From assembly GCF_006442545.2 (NCBI RefSeq), contig NZ_CP083952.1:3217501-3281500 (forward strand): a stretch of 64,000 nucleotides of DNA, in the 5' to 3' direction. The position numbers and the translations under genes are program-made. This DNA is from Mesorhizobium sp. B2-1-8 (GTDB lineage: Bacteria; Pseudomonadota; Alphaproteobacteria; Rhizobiales; Rhizobiaceae). Under the pieces are notes generated by a model, which was not told where the DNA came from, did not search any database, and saw only the letters and a list, made by a program, of their open reading frames with translations. This document shows, one piece after another, positions 48,850 to 59,819 of this stretch (position 1 is its first letter; the number at the start of each line of letters is the position of its first letter).

Positions 48850-50354
48850 TGACCGCCTGGCCAATCCTCTCGCTGGTCACCTTCCTGCCGTTGGTTGGTG
48901 TGCTGCTGATCCTGTTCATCAACGATGACAGCGAAAACGCGCGCCGCAACATTCGCGCCATCGCGTTCATAACCACGGCGTTCACCTTCCTGGTGTCGCT
49001 GTTGATCTGGACCGGCTTCGACAATTCGCAGGCCGGCTTCCAGTTCGTCGAAAAGGCCGCCTGGCTCGATTCCGGCATTTCCTACCATATGGGCGTCGAC
49101 GGCATTTCCATGCTGTTCGTCATCCTGACGACCTTCCTGATGCCGCTTTGCATCCTGGCGTCGTGGGAAGCGATCGAGAAGCGCGTCAAGGCCTACATGA
49201 TCGCCTTCCTGCTTCTGGAAACGCTGATGATCGGCGTGTTCTGCGCACTGGACATCGTGCTGTTCTATGTCTTCTTCGAAGCCGGCCTGATCCCGATGTT
49301 CATCATCATCGGTGTGTGGGGCGGCAAGCGGCGCGTCTACGCCTCGTTCAAGTTCTTCCTCTATACGCTGGCCGGCTCGGTGCTGATGCTGCTCGCCGTC
49401 ATGGCGATGTTCTTCCAGTCGGGCACCACCGACATCCCGACGCTTTTGACGCACAGCTTCCCGGCCAACATGCAGACCTGGCTGTGGCTAGCCTTCTTCG
49501 CCTCCTTCGCGGTGAAGATGCCGATGTGGCCGGTGCACACTTGGCTGCCGGACGCGCATGTCGAGGCACCGACGGCCGGTTCGGTCATCCTGGCCGCCAT
49601 CCTCTTGAAGATGGGCGGGTACGGCTTCCTGCGCTTCTCACTGCCGATGTTTCCGCTGGCGTCCGAGATGTTCGCGCCGCTGGTGTTCACGCTGTCGGTC
49701 GTCGCCATCATCTACACCTCGCTGGTGGCGCTGATGCAGGAGGACATGAAGAAACTGATCGCCTATTCGTCGGTCGCCCATATGGGCTTCGTCACCATGG
49801 GCATCTTCGCCATGAACCAGGAAGGCGTGCAGGGCGCGATCTTCCAGATGCTCAGCCACGGCCTGGTCTCGGGCGCGCTGTTCCTGTGCGTCGGCGTCAT
49901 CTATGACCGCATGCATACCCGTGAGATCGCGGCCTATGGCGGCCTCGTCAACAACATGCCGAAATACGCCACCGTGTTCATGATCTTCACCATGGCCAAT
50001 GTCGGCCTGCCGGGCACGTCAGGCTTCGTCGGCGAGTTCCTGACCATGCTCGGCGTGTTCCGCGTCAACACCTGGGTGGCGTTCTTCGCCGCGACCGGCG
50101 TCATCCTGTCGGCCGCCTACGCGCTTTGGCTCTATCGCCGGGTTATCTTCGGCGCGCTGACCAAGGACAGCCTGAAGCGGCTGCTCGATCTGTCGACCCG
50201 CGAGAAGGTGATCATCTATCCGCTGGTCGTGCTGGTCATCTTCTTCGGCGTCTATCCCGCACCCGTCTTCGACGCGACGGCCCAGTCGGTCAAGTCGCTC
50301 GTCACCAATGTCACCGCATCCATCGGCGCCGCGCAGACCGCGGCGGCGAACTGA
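48849..50354 (+). CDS. nuoM: NADH-quinone oxidoreductase subunit M
   Basis: Antiporter-like pump of 501 residues. [35 protein letters not shown] (catalytic Glu) and [19 protein letters not shown] are all present. Overlaps nuoL by one base; the open frame extends far upstream but inside nuoL. Confidence 0.98.
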   Translation: MTAWPILSLVTFLPLVGVLLILFINDDSENARRNIRAIAFITTAFTFLVSLLIWTGFDNSQAGFQFVEKAAWLDSGISYHMGVDGISMLFVILTTFLMPLCILASWEAIEKRVKAYMIAFLLLETLMIGVFCALDIVLFYVFFEAGLIPMFIIIGVWGGKRRVYASFKFFLYTLAGSVLMLLAVMAMFFQSGTTDIPTLLTHSFPANMQTWLWLAFFASFAVKMPMWPVHTWLPDAHVEAPTAGSVILAAILLKMGGYGFLRFSLPMFPLASEMFAPLVFTLSVVAIIYTSLVALMQEDMKKLIAYSSVAHMGFVTMGIFAMNQEGVQGAIFQMLSHGLVSGALFLCVGVIYDRMHTREIAAYGGLVNNMPKYATVFMIFTMANVGLPGTSGFVGEFLTMLGVFRVNTWVAFFAATGVILSAAYALWLYRRVIFGALTKDSLKRLLDLSTREKVIIYPLVVLVIFFGVYPAPVFDATAQSVKSLVTNVTASIGAAQTAAAN

Positions 50355-50373
50355 CCCAGGGGTTTTGCGAACC

Positions 50374-51810
50374 ATGACGCCGGACCTTCTCTCCAGCCTG
50401 TCGCTCTCGACGCCCGAGCTGATCCTTGCCATCGGCGCGCTCGCGCTGCTGATGGTCGGGGCCTATTCGCGTTCCAACACCGCCAATACGGTGACCGGCC
50501 TTGCCGTCGCGGTGCTGGTGATCGCAGGCGCCTGGCTGATCTTCCACGCAGGGCAGGGCAGCGCCTATGGCAACGCTTTCATCCAGGATTCCTTTGCCCG
50601 CTTCATGAAGGTGCTGGCGCTGGTCGGCTCGGCGGTGACGCTCGTCATGTCGATGCGCTTTGCCAAGGTGGAGCGTTTCGACAAGTTCGAATATCCGGTG
50701 CTGATCCTGCTTTGCACGCTCGGCATGATGCTGATGATCTCGGCCAACGGTATGATTGGGCTCTATCTCGGCCTCGAACTGCAGTCGCTGGCGATCTATG
50801 TGCTGGCGGCGATCAATCGCGACAATCTGCGTTCGACCGAGGCCGGCCTGAAATATTTCGTCCTCGGTGCGTTGTCTTCGGGCATGCTGCTCTACGGCAT
50901 CAGCCTGGTCTATGGTTACACTGGCAACTTGGGCTTCCACGAGATCGCCACGGCGCTTGGCGGCGGCGAGCGCCAGCTCGGCCTCGTCGTCGGCCTGGTT
51001 TTCGTGCTAGCCGGGCTTGCCTTCAAGATCTCGGCCGTGCCGTTCCACATGTGGACGCCCGACGTCTATGAAGGCGCGCCGACGCCGGTGACGGCCTTCC
51101 TGGCGGCGGCACCGAAAATGGCGGCGATGGCGCTGATCGTGCGCGTCACCATGGGCGCGTTCAAGCCGATCGCTTCCGACTGGCAGCAGATCATCGTCTT
51201 CATCTCGATCGCCTCGATGGCGCTTGGCGCCTTCGCCGCGATCGGTCAGACCAACATCAAGCGGCTGATGGCCTATTCCTCGATCGGTCATATGGGCTAT
51301 GCGCTGGTGGGCCTTGCCGCCAACAGCCAGGCCGGTGTGCGCGGCGTCGCCATCTACATGCTGATCTACCTGGTGATGACGCTTGGCACCTTCGCCTTCA
51401 TCCTCGCCATGCGGCGCAAGGAAGGCAATGTCGAGCAGATCAGCGATCTCGCCGGCCTGTCGTCGACCAACCCGGTGATGGCGACGATCCTGACCGTCCT
51501 GATGTTCTCGCTGGCCGGCATTCCGCCGCTCGCCGGCTTCTGGGGAAAATGGTACGTCTTCCTCGCCGCCATCAACGCCAATCTCTATGCGCTGGCGATC
51601 ATCGGCGTGCTGGCCTCGGTGGTGGGCGCCTACTACTATCTGCGCATCATCAAGATCATGTGGTTCGATGAGCCGGTCGGCGGCTTCGTGCCGATGGCCA
51701 GCGAATTGCGTGTCGTGCTCGGCGTCAGTGGCGCCTTCGTGCTGTTCTATGTGCTGATCGGCGGGCCGATCGGCACCTATGCCGAAGCCGCCGCCAAGAC
51801 ATTTTTCTGA
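50374..51810 (+). CDS. nuoN: NADH-quinone oxidoreductase subunit N
   Basis: Third antiporter-like pump, 478 residues: [38 protein letters not shown] and [19 protein letters not shown] are typical. ATG 50374 follows nuoM after 19 bases. birA starts four bases after its stop and is probably co-transcribed. Confidence 0.98.
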   Translation: MTPDLLSSLSLSTPELILAIGALALLMVGAYSRSNTANTVTGLAVAVLVIAGAWLIFHAGQGSAYGNAFIQDSFARFMKVLALVGSAVTLVMSMRFAKVERFDKFEYPVLILLCTLGMMLMISANGMIGLYLGLELQSLAIYVLAAINRDNLRSTEAGLKYFVLGALSSGMLLYGISLVYGYTGNLGFHEIATALGGGERQLGLVVGLVFVLAGLAFKISAVPFHMWTPDVYEGAPTPVTAFLAAAPKMAAMALIVRVTMGAFKPIASDWQQIIVFISIASMALGAFAAIGQTNIKRLMAYSSIGHMGYALVGLAANSQAGVRGVAIYMLIYLVMTLGTFAFILAMRRKEGNVEQISDLAGLSSTNPVMATILTVLMFSLAGIPPLAGFWGKWYVFLAAINANLYALAIIGVLASVVGAYYYLRIIKIMWFDEPVGGFVPMASELRVVLGVSGAFVLFYVLIGGPIGTYAEAAAKTFF

Positions 51811-51814
51811 CGGG

Positions 51815-52636
51815 ATGGCATTTCGGCTGGCTCCAACCTCGGCGTCGGAAGGGTTCCGGCTCGAGGCGCATGACAGTGTCGGCTCCACCAACGCGCTGGC
51901 GCTGGACCATGCCCGGGCGGGCGACCCGGGCAAGCTCTGGGTCGTTTCCAAGAGGCAGGAGAGCGGGCGCGGCCGGCGTGGCCGTGCCTGGGCAACGCCG
52001 GAAGGCAATCTGGCGGCGACGCTGCTCCTCATCACCGGCGGCGAACTTCGACTTGCCGCGACGCTCGGTTTCGTCGCCGGGCTGGCGTTGGCCGACGCAC
52101 TCGACGCGGTGGTGCCGAAGGGCCGCATCGCGATAGGCCTCGACGGCGCGAGCCAGGGACAGAACCGCTTCGAGCTGAAATGGCCGAACGACGTGCTCGC
52201 CTCCGGGGCCAAGCTCGCCGGCATCCTCCTGGAATCGGCGATGCTTGACGGTGGCCGCTTCGCGGTGGCGGTCGGCATCGGCGTCAACGTGGTGGCGTAC
52301 CCGCGGGATTTGCCGTATCCCGCGACATCGCTTCATGCATTGGGCGCGGCTTGCGATGCCGAAACGCTGTTTTTGGCGCTGTCGGATGCCTGGAGCGAGA
52401 ATGCCCGCCTTTGGGACGAAGGCCGTGGCCTTGCCGCCATCAGGAAGCGTTGGCTTGCCCGCGCAGCGGGCCTTGGCGGCGAGGTTGCTGTCAGAATTGA
52501 CGGTAATGTGGTGCGTGGCGTCTTCGAGACCATTGACGAGGACTGCCGTTTCGTGATCCGCGACGATGAGGGGTCTGTTCTGACGGTCGCCGCCGGCGAT
52601 GTGCATTTCGGCGCGGTTGCGTCCGCGCGGGTATAG
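51815..52636 (+). CDS. birA: Biotin--[acetyl-CoA-carboxylase] ligase
   Basis: Attaches biotin to the carrier protein of acetyl-CoA and related carboxylases. 273 residues, monofunctional: it lacks the N-terminal DNA-binding domain of E. coli BirA. The biotinyl-AMP motif is QESGRGRRGRAWATPEGNLA, with KWPNDVLASGAKLAGILLE in the ATP/biotin pocket and GIGVNVVAYP. Four bases after nuoN, an arrangement common in rhizobia. Confidence 0.96.
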   Translation: MAFRLAPTSASEGFRLEAHDSVGSTNALALDHARAGDPGKLWVVSKRQESGRGRRGRAWATPEGNLAATLLLITGGELRLAATLGFVAGLALADALDAVVPKGRIAIGLDGASQGQNRFELKWPNDVLASGAKLAGILLESAMLDGGRFAVAVGIGVNVVAYPRDLPYPATSLHALGAACDAETLFLALSDAWSENARLWDEGRGLAAIRKRWLARAAGLGGEVAVRIDGNVVRGVFETIDEDCRFVIRDDEGSVLTVAAGDVHFGAVASARV

Positions 52637-52646
52637 TTTTGTTTTT

Positions 52647-52693
52647 GAGCAATTCCGGACTGAAAACCGTTAGACACTTTTTCTGGAATTGCA
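52647..52693. repeat. RIME-type palindrome, copy C (between birA and RNase J)
   Basis: Arms GCAATTCC (52649-52656) and GGAATTGC (52685-52692) around a core with GAAAACCG and CACTTTT like copies A and D. It is the only feature in this 94-base gap. Confidence 0.65.
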
Positions 52694-52730
52694 TTAACGG
52701 CTTGGCCTGAGGGCCAGGAAGGGAAAAATC

Positions 52731-54401
52731 ATGGCGAAAGCGGACAACGCCGAACTCGTCTTCGTGCCGCTCGGTGGCGTCGGCGAGATCGGCATGAACT
52801 TCGCCCTCTACGGCTACGGCCCGCCGAGCGCGCGCGAGTGGATCGTCATCGATGTCGGCGTCACCTTTCCCGACGCGGCGCATCCGGGCGTCGACCTGAT
52901 CCTGCCAGACACGCGCTTCATCGAGGAGAACCTCGCCAATTTGCGCGGCATCATCATCACCCACGCGCATGAGGACCACTACGGCGCGTTGCTCGACACC
53001 TGGCCGAAGCTGAATGCACCGGTCTGGATGACGCCGTTCAGCGCCGGCCTGCTGGAAGCCAAGCGGCAGGGCGAGCAGGGCGCGCCGAAGATCCCGCTGA
53101 CGATCTACCGGGCGGGCGAAAAGTTCACGGTCGGCCCCTTCGAGATCGAAGCCATTCCGGTGGCGCACTCCATTCCCGAACCGATGTCGCTGGCGATCAC
53201 CTCGCCGGCCGGCACCGTCATCCATACCGGCGACTGGAAGATCGATCCGGAACCGACGATCGGACCCAAGACCGACGAGGCGCGCTTCCGCGCCTATGGC
53301 GACAAGGGCGTGCTGGCGCTGATCTGCGATTCGACCAATGCGCTGCGCGAAGGCGAGTCGCCTTCGGAAGTGGCCGTCGGCGAGGGCCTGAAAGGCGTCA
53401 TCCAGGCCGCCAAGGGCCGCGTCGCCGTCACCACCTTCTCCTCCAATGTCGGACGCATCGTCTCGATCGCCCGGGCGGCGCGCGATGCCGGCCGCCAGTG
53501 CCTGGTGCTCGGCCGCTCTCTGAAGCGCGTCATCGATGTGGCTGACGAGCTCGGCTATATGGACGGGCTGCCGGAGTTCATCGCCGAGGAGGATTTCGGT
53601 TTCATCCCGCGCGAGAACCTGGTCATCATCTGCACCGGCAGCCAGGGTGAGCCGCTGGCGGCGCTGGCGAAGCTGTCGCGCGACGAGATGAAATCGGTGT
53701 CGCTGACGGCGGGCGACACGGTGGTGTTTTCCTCGCGCACCATTCCCGGCAACGAGAAGGCGATCCTGGAAATCAAGAACCGTCTCATCGATCTCGGCAT
53801 CAAGATCATCGAGGACGGCGATGCTCTGGTACACGTTTCCGGCCATCCCCGGCGCAGCGAACTGCGCAAGATGTATGAATGGGTGCGTCCGCAGATCGGC
53901 GTTCCCGTGCATGGCGAGGCCGCGCATCTGGTGGCGCAGGGTTCGCTGATGTCGACGTCCGGCATCGGCCAGGTGGCGCAAGTGCGCGACGGCGACATGC
54001 TGCGGCTCGCGCCAGGTCCGGCCACCATCATAGACCAGGTGCCGTTCGGCCGTGTCTACAAGGACGGCAACCTGATCGGCACCGATCAGGCGATGGGTAT
54101 TCGCGACCGGCGCAAATTGTCCTTTGCCGGCCATGTCGCGGTCAATGTCGTGCTCGACGAGAAGTATGAACTGGCCGGCGATCCCGATCTGGTCGCAATC
54201 GGCGTCGCCGAGGCCGATGGCCGTGGCGAGACGCTCGAAGATCTGATGATCGATGCGGCCGTCGGCGCGGTCGAATCGATCCCCCGCCAGCGCCGCAAGG
54301 ACCTCGACCTCGTGCAGGAGGCGGTGCGGCGCGCGGTGCGCGGCGCGGCCAACGAAGCTTGGGGCAAGAAACCGCTGGTGACGGTGTTCGTCACCAGGTG
54401 A
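52731..54401 (+). CDS. rnj: Ribonuclease J
   Basis: Metallo-beta-lactamase/beta-CASP exo- and endoribonuclease of RNA maturation and decay; 556 residues. The metal-binding HxHxDH motif is ITHAHEDHYGALLD, the beta-CASP part contains STNALREGESPSE and SGHPRRSEL, and the C-terminal domain has MGIRDRRKLSFAGHVAVNVV. In rhizobia RNase J coexists with RNase E and trims rRNA 5' ends. GGAAGGGAAAAA precedes the ATG. Confidence 0.97.
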   Translation: MAKADNAELVFVPLGGVGEIGMNFALYGYGPPSAREWIVIDVGVTFPDAAHPGVDLILPDTRFIEENLANLRGIIITHAHEDHYGALLDTWPKLNAPVWMTPFSAGLLEAKRQGEQGAPKIPLTIYRAGEKFTVGPFEIEAIPVAHSIPEPMSLAITSPAGTVIHTGDWKIDPEPTIGPKTDEARFRAYGDKGVLALICDSTNALREGESPSEVAVGEGLKGVIQAAKGRVAVTTFSSNVGRIVSIARAARDAGRQCLVLGRSLKRVIDVADELGYMDGLPEFIAEEDFGFIPRENLVIICTGSQGEPLAALAKLSRDEMKSVSLTAGDTVVFSSRTIPGNEKAILEIKNRLIDLGIKIIEDGDALVHVSGHPRRSELRKMYEWVRPQIGVPVHGEAAHLVAQGSLMSTSGIGQVAQVRDGDMLRLAPGPATIIDQVPFGRVYKDGNLIGTDQAMGIRDRRKLSFAGHVAVNVVLDEKYELAGDPDLVAIGVAEADGRGETLEDLMIDAAVGAVESIPRQRRKDLDLVQEAVRRAVRGAANEAWGKKPLVTVFVTR

Positions 54402-54778
54402 TGGGCAATGGCTAGACATTCAGCTGGCAGGCGACCGGAAGCCAGCGAAAAGAACGCTTCGCCGATTCGATGTAGCCAGGCCTGGAAATGGCATGTGATG
54501 GCCGGTGACCAGCAGGGGCCGCCGGCGGCTGTCCGGCCGCGAAGGCCGATGCAAGCCTGTCTCTGATATCGACGGCGTCGAGCAGGGCGGCACTTTGAAC
54601 GACCCGAGATCGAAGATGAAAACGCGGGCGCGGGCAGGGCTGATTCCCGACATTTCCCTTTGTGCTTTGCAGATACCGGTTGGAAGAGGTGCGACAGTGC
54701 GCGCCTCCTGAATGGCTGTCGGTCTCGGTTGATTTGACGTATGACGCCAATATTGGACCTGGGAGAAAAAGCTCGGAC
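54402..54778. other. 377-base intergenic region, no gene recognised
   Basis: Between RNase J and the epimerase. It contains a perfect 10-base palindrome CCAATATTGG (54747-54756) just after TTGACG (54734-54739), possibly part of the epimerase promoter. The open frames here on the minus strand run into the epimerase and do not look coding. Confidence 0.5.
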
Positions 54779-55183
54779 ATGCTCGGACGGCTGAACCATG
54801 TCGCGCTTGCGGTGCCGGATTTGGCTGCCGCCATTGCAGCTTACCGCAACACACTCGGCGCCGAAGTGACCGAGCCGCAGGCCTTGCCGGAGCATGGCGT
54901 CACCGTGGTGTTCGTCAATGTCGGCAACACCAAGATCGAATTGCTGGAGCCGCTTGGCGAGCGCTCGCCGATCGCGGCGTTCCTCGAGAAGAACCCGTCG
55001 GGCGGTATGCATCATCTGTGCTACGAGGTCGACGACATCCTGGCCGCGTGCGACCAGCTCAAGGCCGCCGGCGCCCGCGTGCTTGGCGACGGCAATCCCA
55101 AGGTAGGTGCGCACGGCAAGCCGGTGCTGTTCCTGCATCCGAAGGATTTCTTCGGTACGCTTATCGAACTGGAGCAATCATGA
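54779..55183 (+). CDS. mce: Methylmalonyl-CoA epimerase
   Basis: Interconverts (R)- and (S)-methylmalonyl-CoA in propionate metabolism; the onward mutase needs cobalamin, the product of the cob cluster in this window. 134 residues of the vicinal-oxygen-chelate fold: LNHVALAVPDLAAAI with a metal histidine, GMHHLCYEVDD with the second, and the terminal LIELEQ glutamate. GGGAGA lies before the ATG. Its stop overlaps the next start (ATGA). Confidence 0.95.
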   Translation: MLGRLNHVALAVPDLAAAIAAYRNTLGAEVTEPQALPEHGVTVVFVNVGNTKIELLEPLGERSPIAAFLEKNPSGGMHHLCYEVDDILAACDQLKAAGARVLGDGNPKVGAHGKPVLFLHPKDFFGTLIELEQS

Positions 55184-55464
55184 ACTGGGTCTCGTTCACC
55201 GCCCTGTTTTTCGCGACCTGGTGGGTGGTGCTGTTTGCCGTTCTGCCGTTCAGCGTCAAGACGCAGGACGACGATCACGACGTGACGCTGGGCACGGTTC
55301 CGAGCGCGCCGCGCGGGCCGCATATGTTGCGTGCCGTGATCCGCACCACCATCGCGACGGCGATCCTGATGAGCATTTTCTATGGTTTGACGCACGGGCT
55401 GGGATACAGCCTCAACGACATCCCGCACATCGTGCCGGATTTCGGCCAGACCCCGGCGAAATAG
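55180..55464 (+). CDS. DUF1467-family membrane protein
   Basis: 94 residues with two hydrophobic helices: one at the N-terminus (WVSFTALFFATWWVVLFAVL) and one near residue 55-75 (TTIATAILMSIFYGLTHGLG). The motif LPFSVKTQDDD is typical of DUF1467. Function unknown. It overlaps mce by four bases, so the pair is co-translated, and this neighbourhood next to proS is conserved in rhizobia. Confidence 0.9.
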   Translation: MNWVSFTALFFATWWVVLFAVLPFSVKTQDDDHDVTLGTVPSAPRGPHMLRAVIRTTIATAILMSIFYGLTHGLGYSLNDIPHIVPDFGQTPAK

Positions 55465-55563
55465 AAGTCCTGGGATTGAGATGCCGCCCCGCCCGGCGGC
55501 CATGGGCTGCTGACGCTAGGTCATGTAGCCTGGCAATTCGCGGCGCTAACCAGATGATTGCAC

Positions 55564-55713
55564 AAAAAAAATGCAAGGCACAAGGCCTTGCAATTAAACG
55601 CGTCCGATCTGTTTCCGGTATCCGGCGGCAGCGAGTAACCGCGCCTAGATCGCATCCTCCCAAGACTTTGACCGCGTAGGAAGGCAGATTTGTTTCTGCC
55701 CTCTCGGTTATCG
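55564..55713 (-). ncRNA. Small RNA candidate of about 150 nt, probable αr9 (SmrC9) family
   Basis: On the minus strand a promoter reads GTGACA (55742-55747), 16 bases, GCTAAT (55720-55725), giving a start near 55713. About 150 bases later is a textbook terminator: TGCAAGGC, loop CTTGT, GCCTTGCA, eight T's (55564-55587). Inside is a further perfect hairpin GGCAGA/TCTGCC. No convincing ORF. Size, strand and place between a DUF1467 gene and proS match what I remember of the αr9 small RNA of Sinorhizobium; sequence identity is not verified. Confidence 0.65.
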
Positions 55714-56079
55714 GGGCACATTAGCCTAACGGAAACGAAAATGTCACGAAGAATTTTGCCTTGAAACGGGCATTCTCGTGCTGCACTGCACAATAGTGCG
55801 GCAGGCTTTGCTTTTGAAACGACCAGGCAATGTCGAGACAGCCTTTGCGGCATGTTCGCGATTGACGCGCGCAAAGAATTGGCGGCTCAATCCGAAGAGG
55901 TTCGGTACGTTCCATTGTCGGCGCGGACTGATCCGGAAGCGCGGGATTCCGGGGCGGAAGGGGCTGATGTGGTGGGATGGCCGGGTTTCCATTCCGTCAT
56001 GAAATCGCTATGAAGCCGGGGCAAGCAAGCCTGCGCCCTGCCGATTCTGGCGTGGCCATTCTCATTCACGGACCAGTTC
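55714..56079. other. Intergenic region between the small-RNA promoter and proS
   Basis: About 330 bases beyond the small-RNA promoter contain no gene I can support. Short frames on both strands lack ribosome sites and family resemblance. The proS promoter presumably lies here. Confidence 0.5.
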
Positions 56080-57408
56080 ATGCGTTTGTCGCGCTATTTC
56101 CTGCCTATCCTCAAAGAAAATCCGCGCGAGGCCGAAATCGTCTCGCATAGGTTGATGCTGCGCGCCGGCATGATCCGCCAGCAGGGGCAGGGCAGTTTTT
56201 CCTGGCTGCCGTTGGGCAAGCGGGTGCTGGACAAGGTCTGCAAGATCATCCGCGAGGAACAGAACCGCGCCGGCGCGCTGGAGATCCTGATGCCGACCAT
56301 CCAGTCGGCCGATCTTTGGCGCGAGAGCGGCCGTTACAACGACTACGGCAAGGAGATGCTGCGCATCAAGGACCGTCAGGACCGCGACATGCTTTACGGA
56401 CCGACCAACGAGGAAATGGTCACCGAGATTTTTCGCGCCTACGTCAAGTCCTACAAGGACCTGCCGCTCAACCTCTACCATATTCAGTGGAAGTTCCGTG
56501 ACGAGGTGCGGCCGCGCTTCGGCGTGATGCGTTCGCGCGAATTCCTGATGAAGGATGCCTATTCCTTCGATCTCGACTTCGAGGGCGCGAGAGCCGCCTA
56601 TAACAGGATGTTCGTCTCCTATCTCCGGACCTTCACCCGTATGGGCCTGCAGGCAATCCCGATGCGGGCCGACACCGGGCCGATCGGCGGCGATCTCAGC
56701 CACGAATTCATCATCCTGGCCGATACCGGCGAAAGCCAGGTCTTCTGCCATCGCGATTATCTGTCGCTTGCCGTGCCCGGAGCGGAAACCGACTTCGCCA
56801 ATGACGGCGAGATAGCAGACATCGTCAAGACGTGGACGACGCCCTACGCCGCCACCGACGAGATGCATGACGAGGCGGCCTGGGAGAAGGTCCCGACAGG
56901 CGACCAGGTCTCGGCGCGCGGCATCGAGGTCGGCCATATCTTCCACTTCGGCGAGAAATACTCCAAGCCGATGGGCGCCAAGGTGACGGGCCCCGACGGC
57001 AAGGATCATTTCGCCTCGGGCGGCTCCTACGGCATCGGCCCGTCGCGGCTGGTCGCGGCGATCATCGAGGCCAGCCACGACGAGAACGGCATCATCTGGC
57101 CGGAAGCGGTGGCGCCGTTCGATATTTGCCTGATCAACATGAAGGCGGGCGACGCCGAGTGCGATCGCGTCTGCGACGAGCTCAACGCTGCCTTCACCGC
57201 CGCCGGCAAGGATGTGCTCTACGACGATACGGACCAGCGGCCGGGCGGCAAGTTCGCCACCGCCGACCTGATCGGCCTGCCCTGGCAAGTGATCGTCGGA
57301 CCGCGCGGCGTGGCCGCCGGCGAGATCGAGATCAAGAATCGCAAGAGCGGCGAGCGCGTGACGCTGCCGATCGCCGACGCGAAAAAGCGCTTCGGTGCCC
57401 CCGCATGA
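56080..57408 (+). CDS. proS: Prolyl-tRNA synthetase
   Basis: Class II aminoacyl-tRNA synthetase charging tRNA-Pro. 442 residues: the short alphaproteobacterial type without the editing insertion of E. coli ProRS. Motif 1 is in [19 protein letters not shown], the TNEEM region in [14 protein letters not shown], motif 2 in [20 protein letters not shown], and motif 3 in [16 protein letters not shown]. Overlaps lolC by four bases (ATGA). Confidence 0.97.
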   Translation: MRLSRYFLPILKENPREAEIVSHRLMLRAGMIRQQGQGSFSWLPLGKRVLDKVCKIIREEQNRAGALEILMPTIQSADLWRESGRYNDYGKEMLRIKDRQDRDMLYGPTNEEMVTEIFRAYVKSYKDLPLNLYHIQWKFRDEVRPRFGVMRSREFLMKDAYSFDLDFEGARAAYNRMFVSYLRTFTRMGLQAIPMRADTGPIGGDLSHEFIILADTGESQVFCHRDYLSLAVPGAETDFANDGEIADIVKTWTTPYAATDEMHDEAAWEKVPTGDQVSARGIEVGHIFHFGEKYSKPMGAKVTGPDGKDHFASGGSYGIGPSRLVAAIIEASHDENGIIWPEAVAPFDICLINMKAGDAECDRVCDELNAAFTAAGKDVLYDDTDQRPGGKFATADLIGLPWQVIVGPRGVAAGEIEIKNRKSGERVTLPIADAKKRFGAPA

Positions 57409-58690
57409 GCGAGGCGGCGGCAGCGAGATCGGCGGGCGCCGGCCCGTTCTCAATCTTCGAACGCACGGTTGCGTGGCGCTATTTGCGCTCGCGGCGCAAG
57501 GAGACGGTGATCTCGGTGATCGCCTCGATCTCCTTTCTCGGCATCATGCTGGGCGTCGCCACGCTGATCGTCGTCATGGCCGTCATGAACGGGTTCCGCG
57601 CCGAGCTTCTGACACGCATCCTCGGCGTCAACGGCCATCTGATCGTGCAGCCGCTCGATTCGCCGCTCGAGGACTATGCCCAGGTCGCCAGCCGCATCAA
57701 CGGCGTGCCCGGGGTCAAATACGCCATTCCGCTGATCGATGGCCAGGTGCTGGCGCAAGGCAATGTCGGCGGCGGCACCGGCGCGCTGGTGCGCGGTATC
57801 AGGGGTGAAGACCTCGGCAAGATCGCCATCGTGGCCAAAAACATCAAACAGGGTTCGCTCGACGGCTTCGATACGGGCGACGGCGTCGCCATCGGCAAGC
57901 GCATGGCCGAGAATCTCGGCTTGGCGCTCGGCGACACCATCACCTTGATCTCGCCGGACGGGGATGTGACGCCGCTCGGCACCACGCCGCGCATGAAGGG
58001 CTACAAGATCGCCGCGATCTTCGAAGTCGGCATGTCGGAATATGACAGCTCCATCGTCTACATGCCGTTCTCCGAGGCGCAGCTCTATTTCAACATGGAC
58101 GGCCGGGCGCAGACGATCGAAATCTATGTCGACAATCCCGATGATGTCGACGCGCTGAAACCCAAGGTGGAAGAGGCGGCACAACGCCCCATCGACCTCG
58201 TCGACTGGCGCCAGCGCAACGAGACCTTCTTTTCCGCCCTGCAGGTCGAGCGCAACGTGATGTTCATGATCCTGACGCTGATCGTGCTGGTGGCGGCGCT
58301 CAACATCATTTCCGGACTGATCATGCTGGTGAAGGACAAGGGGCATGACATCGCCATCCTGCGCACCATGGGCGCCTCGCGCGGCGCCATCCTGCGCATC
58401 TTCCTGATGACGGGGGCAGCGATCGGCGTGACGGGCACGCTCGCCGGCGTGCTGCTCGGCGTGGTGATCTGCACCAACATCGAATCGATCCGCCAATTCT
58501 TCTCCTGGATGACCGGCAAGGTGCTGTTCAATCCGGAGCTGTATTTCCTCAGCCAGTTGCCGGCGAAGATGGATCCGCGCGAGACGACCTACGTCATCAT
58601 CATGGCGCTGGCGCTGTCCTTCCTGGCAACGGTGTTTCCAGCGTGGCGGGCGGCCCGCCTCGATCCGGTCGAAGCCTTGAGGTACGAGTA

Positions 58691-58691
<1 letters not shown>
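57405..58691 (+). CDS. lolC: LolC/E-type lipoprotein-releasing permease
   Basis: Inner-membrane permease of the Lol system that releases lipoproteins to LolA. 428 residues: N-terminal helix within [20 protein letters not shown], a large periplasmic domain, and three C-terminal helices ending [12 protein letters not shown]. Only one permease gene is present, so it probably works as a homodimer (LolF-like), as in many alphaproteobacteria. Starts inside the proS stop; its own stop shares one base with the lolD start. Confidence 0.94.
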
Positions 58692-59371
<680 letters not shown>

Positions 59372-59409
59372 GGAATGGTTTCGCCCGGGGTGTACCGTGC
59401 GGAGATGGC

Positions 59410-59580
59410 TTAGAATCGCCAGTGAGCGTTCATTGCGATCAGCGTGGACGATATCGCGCTCGTCGCCAGAATGAGCAGCCAAACTACAAAATTACGAGAG
59501 AGGCGTCGCCTGCGGCCTTGTCGCATCCGCTTTCGCCAGCGGTCACCTTGATTTGCGCCTCCGTATTTCCCCATATCCAT
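59410..59580 (-). CDS. Candidate 56-residue single-helix membrane protein
   Basis: Starts MDMGKYGGANQGDRWRKRMR, then a highly basic stretch (QGRRRRLSRN), one clear hydrophobic helix (FVVWLLILATSAISSTLIAM) and a short end NAHWRF. Positive-inside topology would put the N-terminus in the cytoplasm. An in-frame stop lies two codons before the ATG, so the frame is self-contained. The ribosome site is weak (GAGG at long spacing). No family recognised. It is antisense to nothing known and lies between lolD and the SOS-box gene. Support is pattern only. Confidence 0.4.
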   Translation of the reverse strand: MDMGKYGGANQGDRWRKRMRQGRRRRLSRNFVVWLLILATSAISSTLIAMNAHWRF

Positions 59581-59762
59581 CGCTCAGCAGTGCCTCAGCC
59601 CAAGAACTATCGTCTCGGCCAAACTTTAATACAGGCGCGCGCTAATCCTGATCCTCCGGGAGTGGAAGCCTACGCCGCCGTGCTTTCAACCGGGCCTCAG
59701 GCGAGCGATTAACCTTTCGCTAACCGTGCAAAATTCCCACCCGTCGCCATATCTCCTAGCGA

Positions 59763-59791
59763 TTGACATTGGAACAAAATTAGAACAAATT
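59763..59791 (+). promoter_or_regulatory. Promoter with LexA (SOS) box GAAC-N7-GAAC
   Basis: Perfect -35 TTGACA (59763-59768). GAAC (59772-59775), AAAATTA, GAAC (59783-59786) is an exact match to the alphaproteobacterial SOS box. It fills the spacer up to the -10 position (CAAATT, 59786-59791), where LexA would block transcription. Confidence 0.75.
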
Positions 59792-59819
59792 GGAAACATA
59801 TCCACAACAGGAGAGAGTT

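Noticed and set aside
52637..52730. Search for a type III pantothenate kinase (coaX) gene between birA and RNase J, where some rhizobia have one
   Set aside because: Only 94 bases lie between the two genes; no remnant is visible. Absence here says nothing about the rest of the genome.
52491..54419. 642-codon minus-strand frame opposite RNase J
   Set aside because: Antisense shadow; the plus-strand RNase J has intact metal-binding motifs.
54412..54834. 140-codon minus-strand frame in the gap before the epimerase
   Set aside because: Its first part is antisense to the epimerase and it has no ribosome site or recognisable domain.
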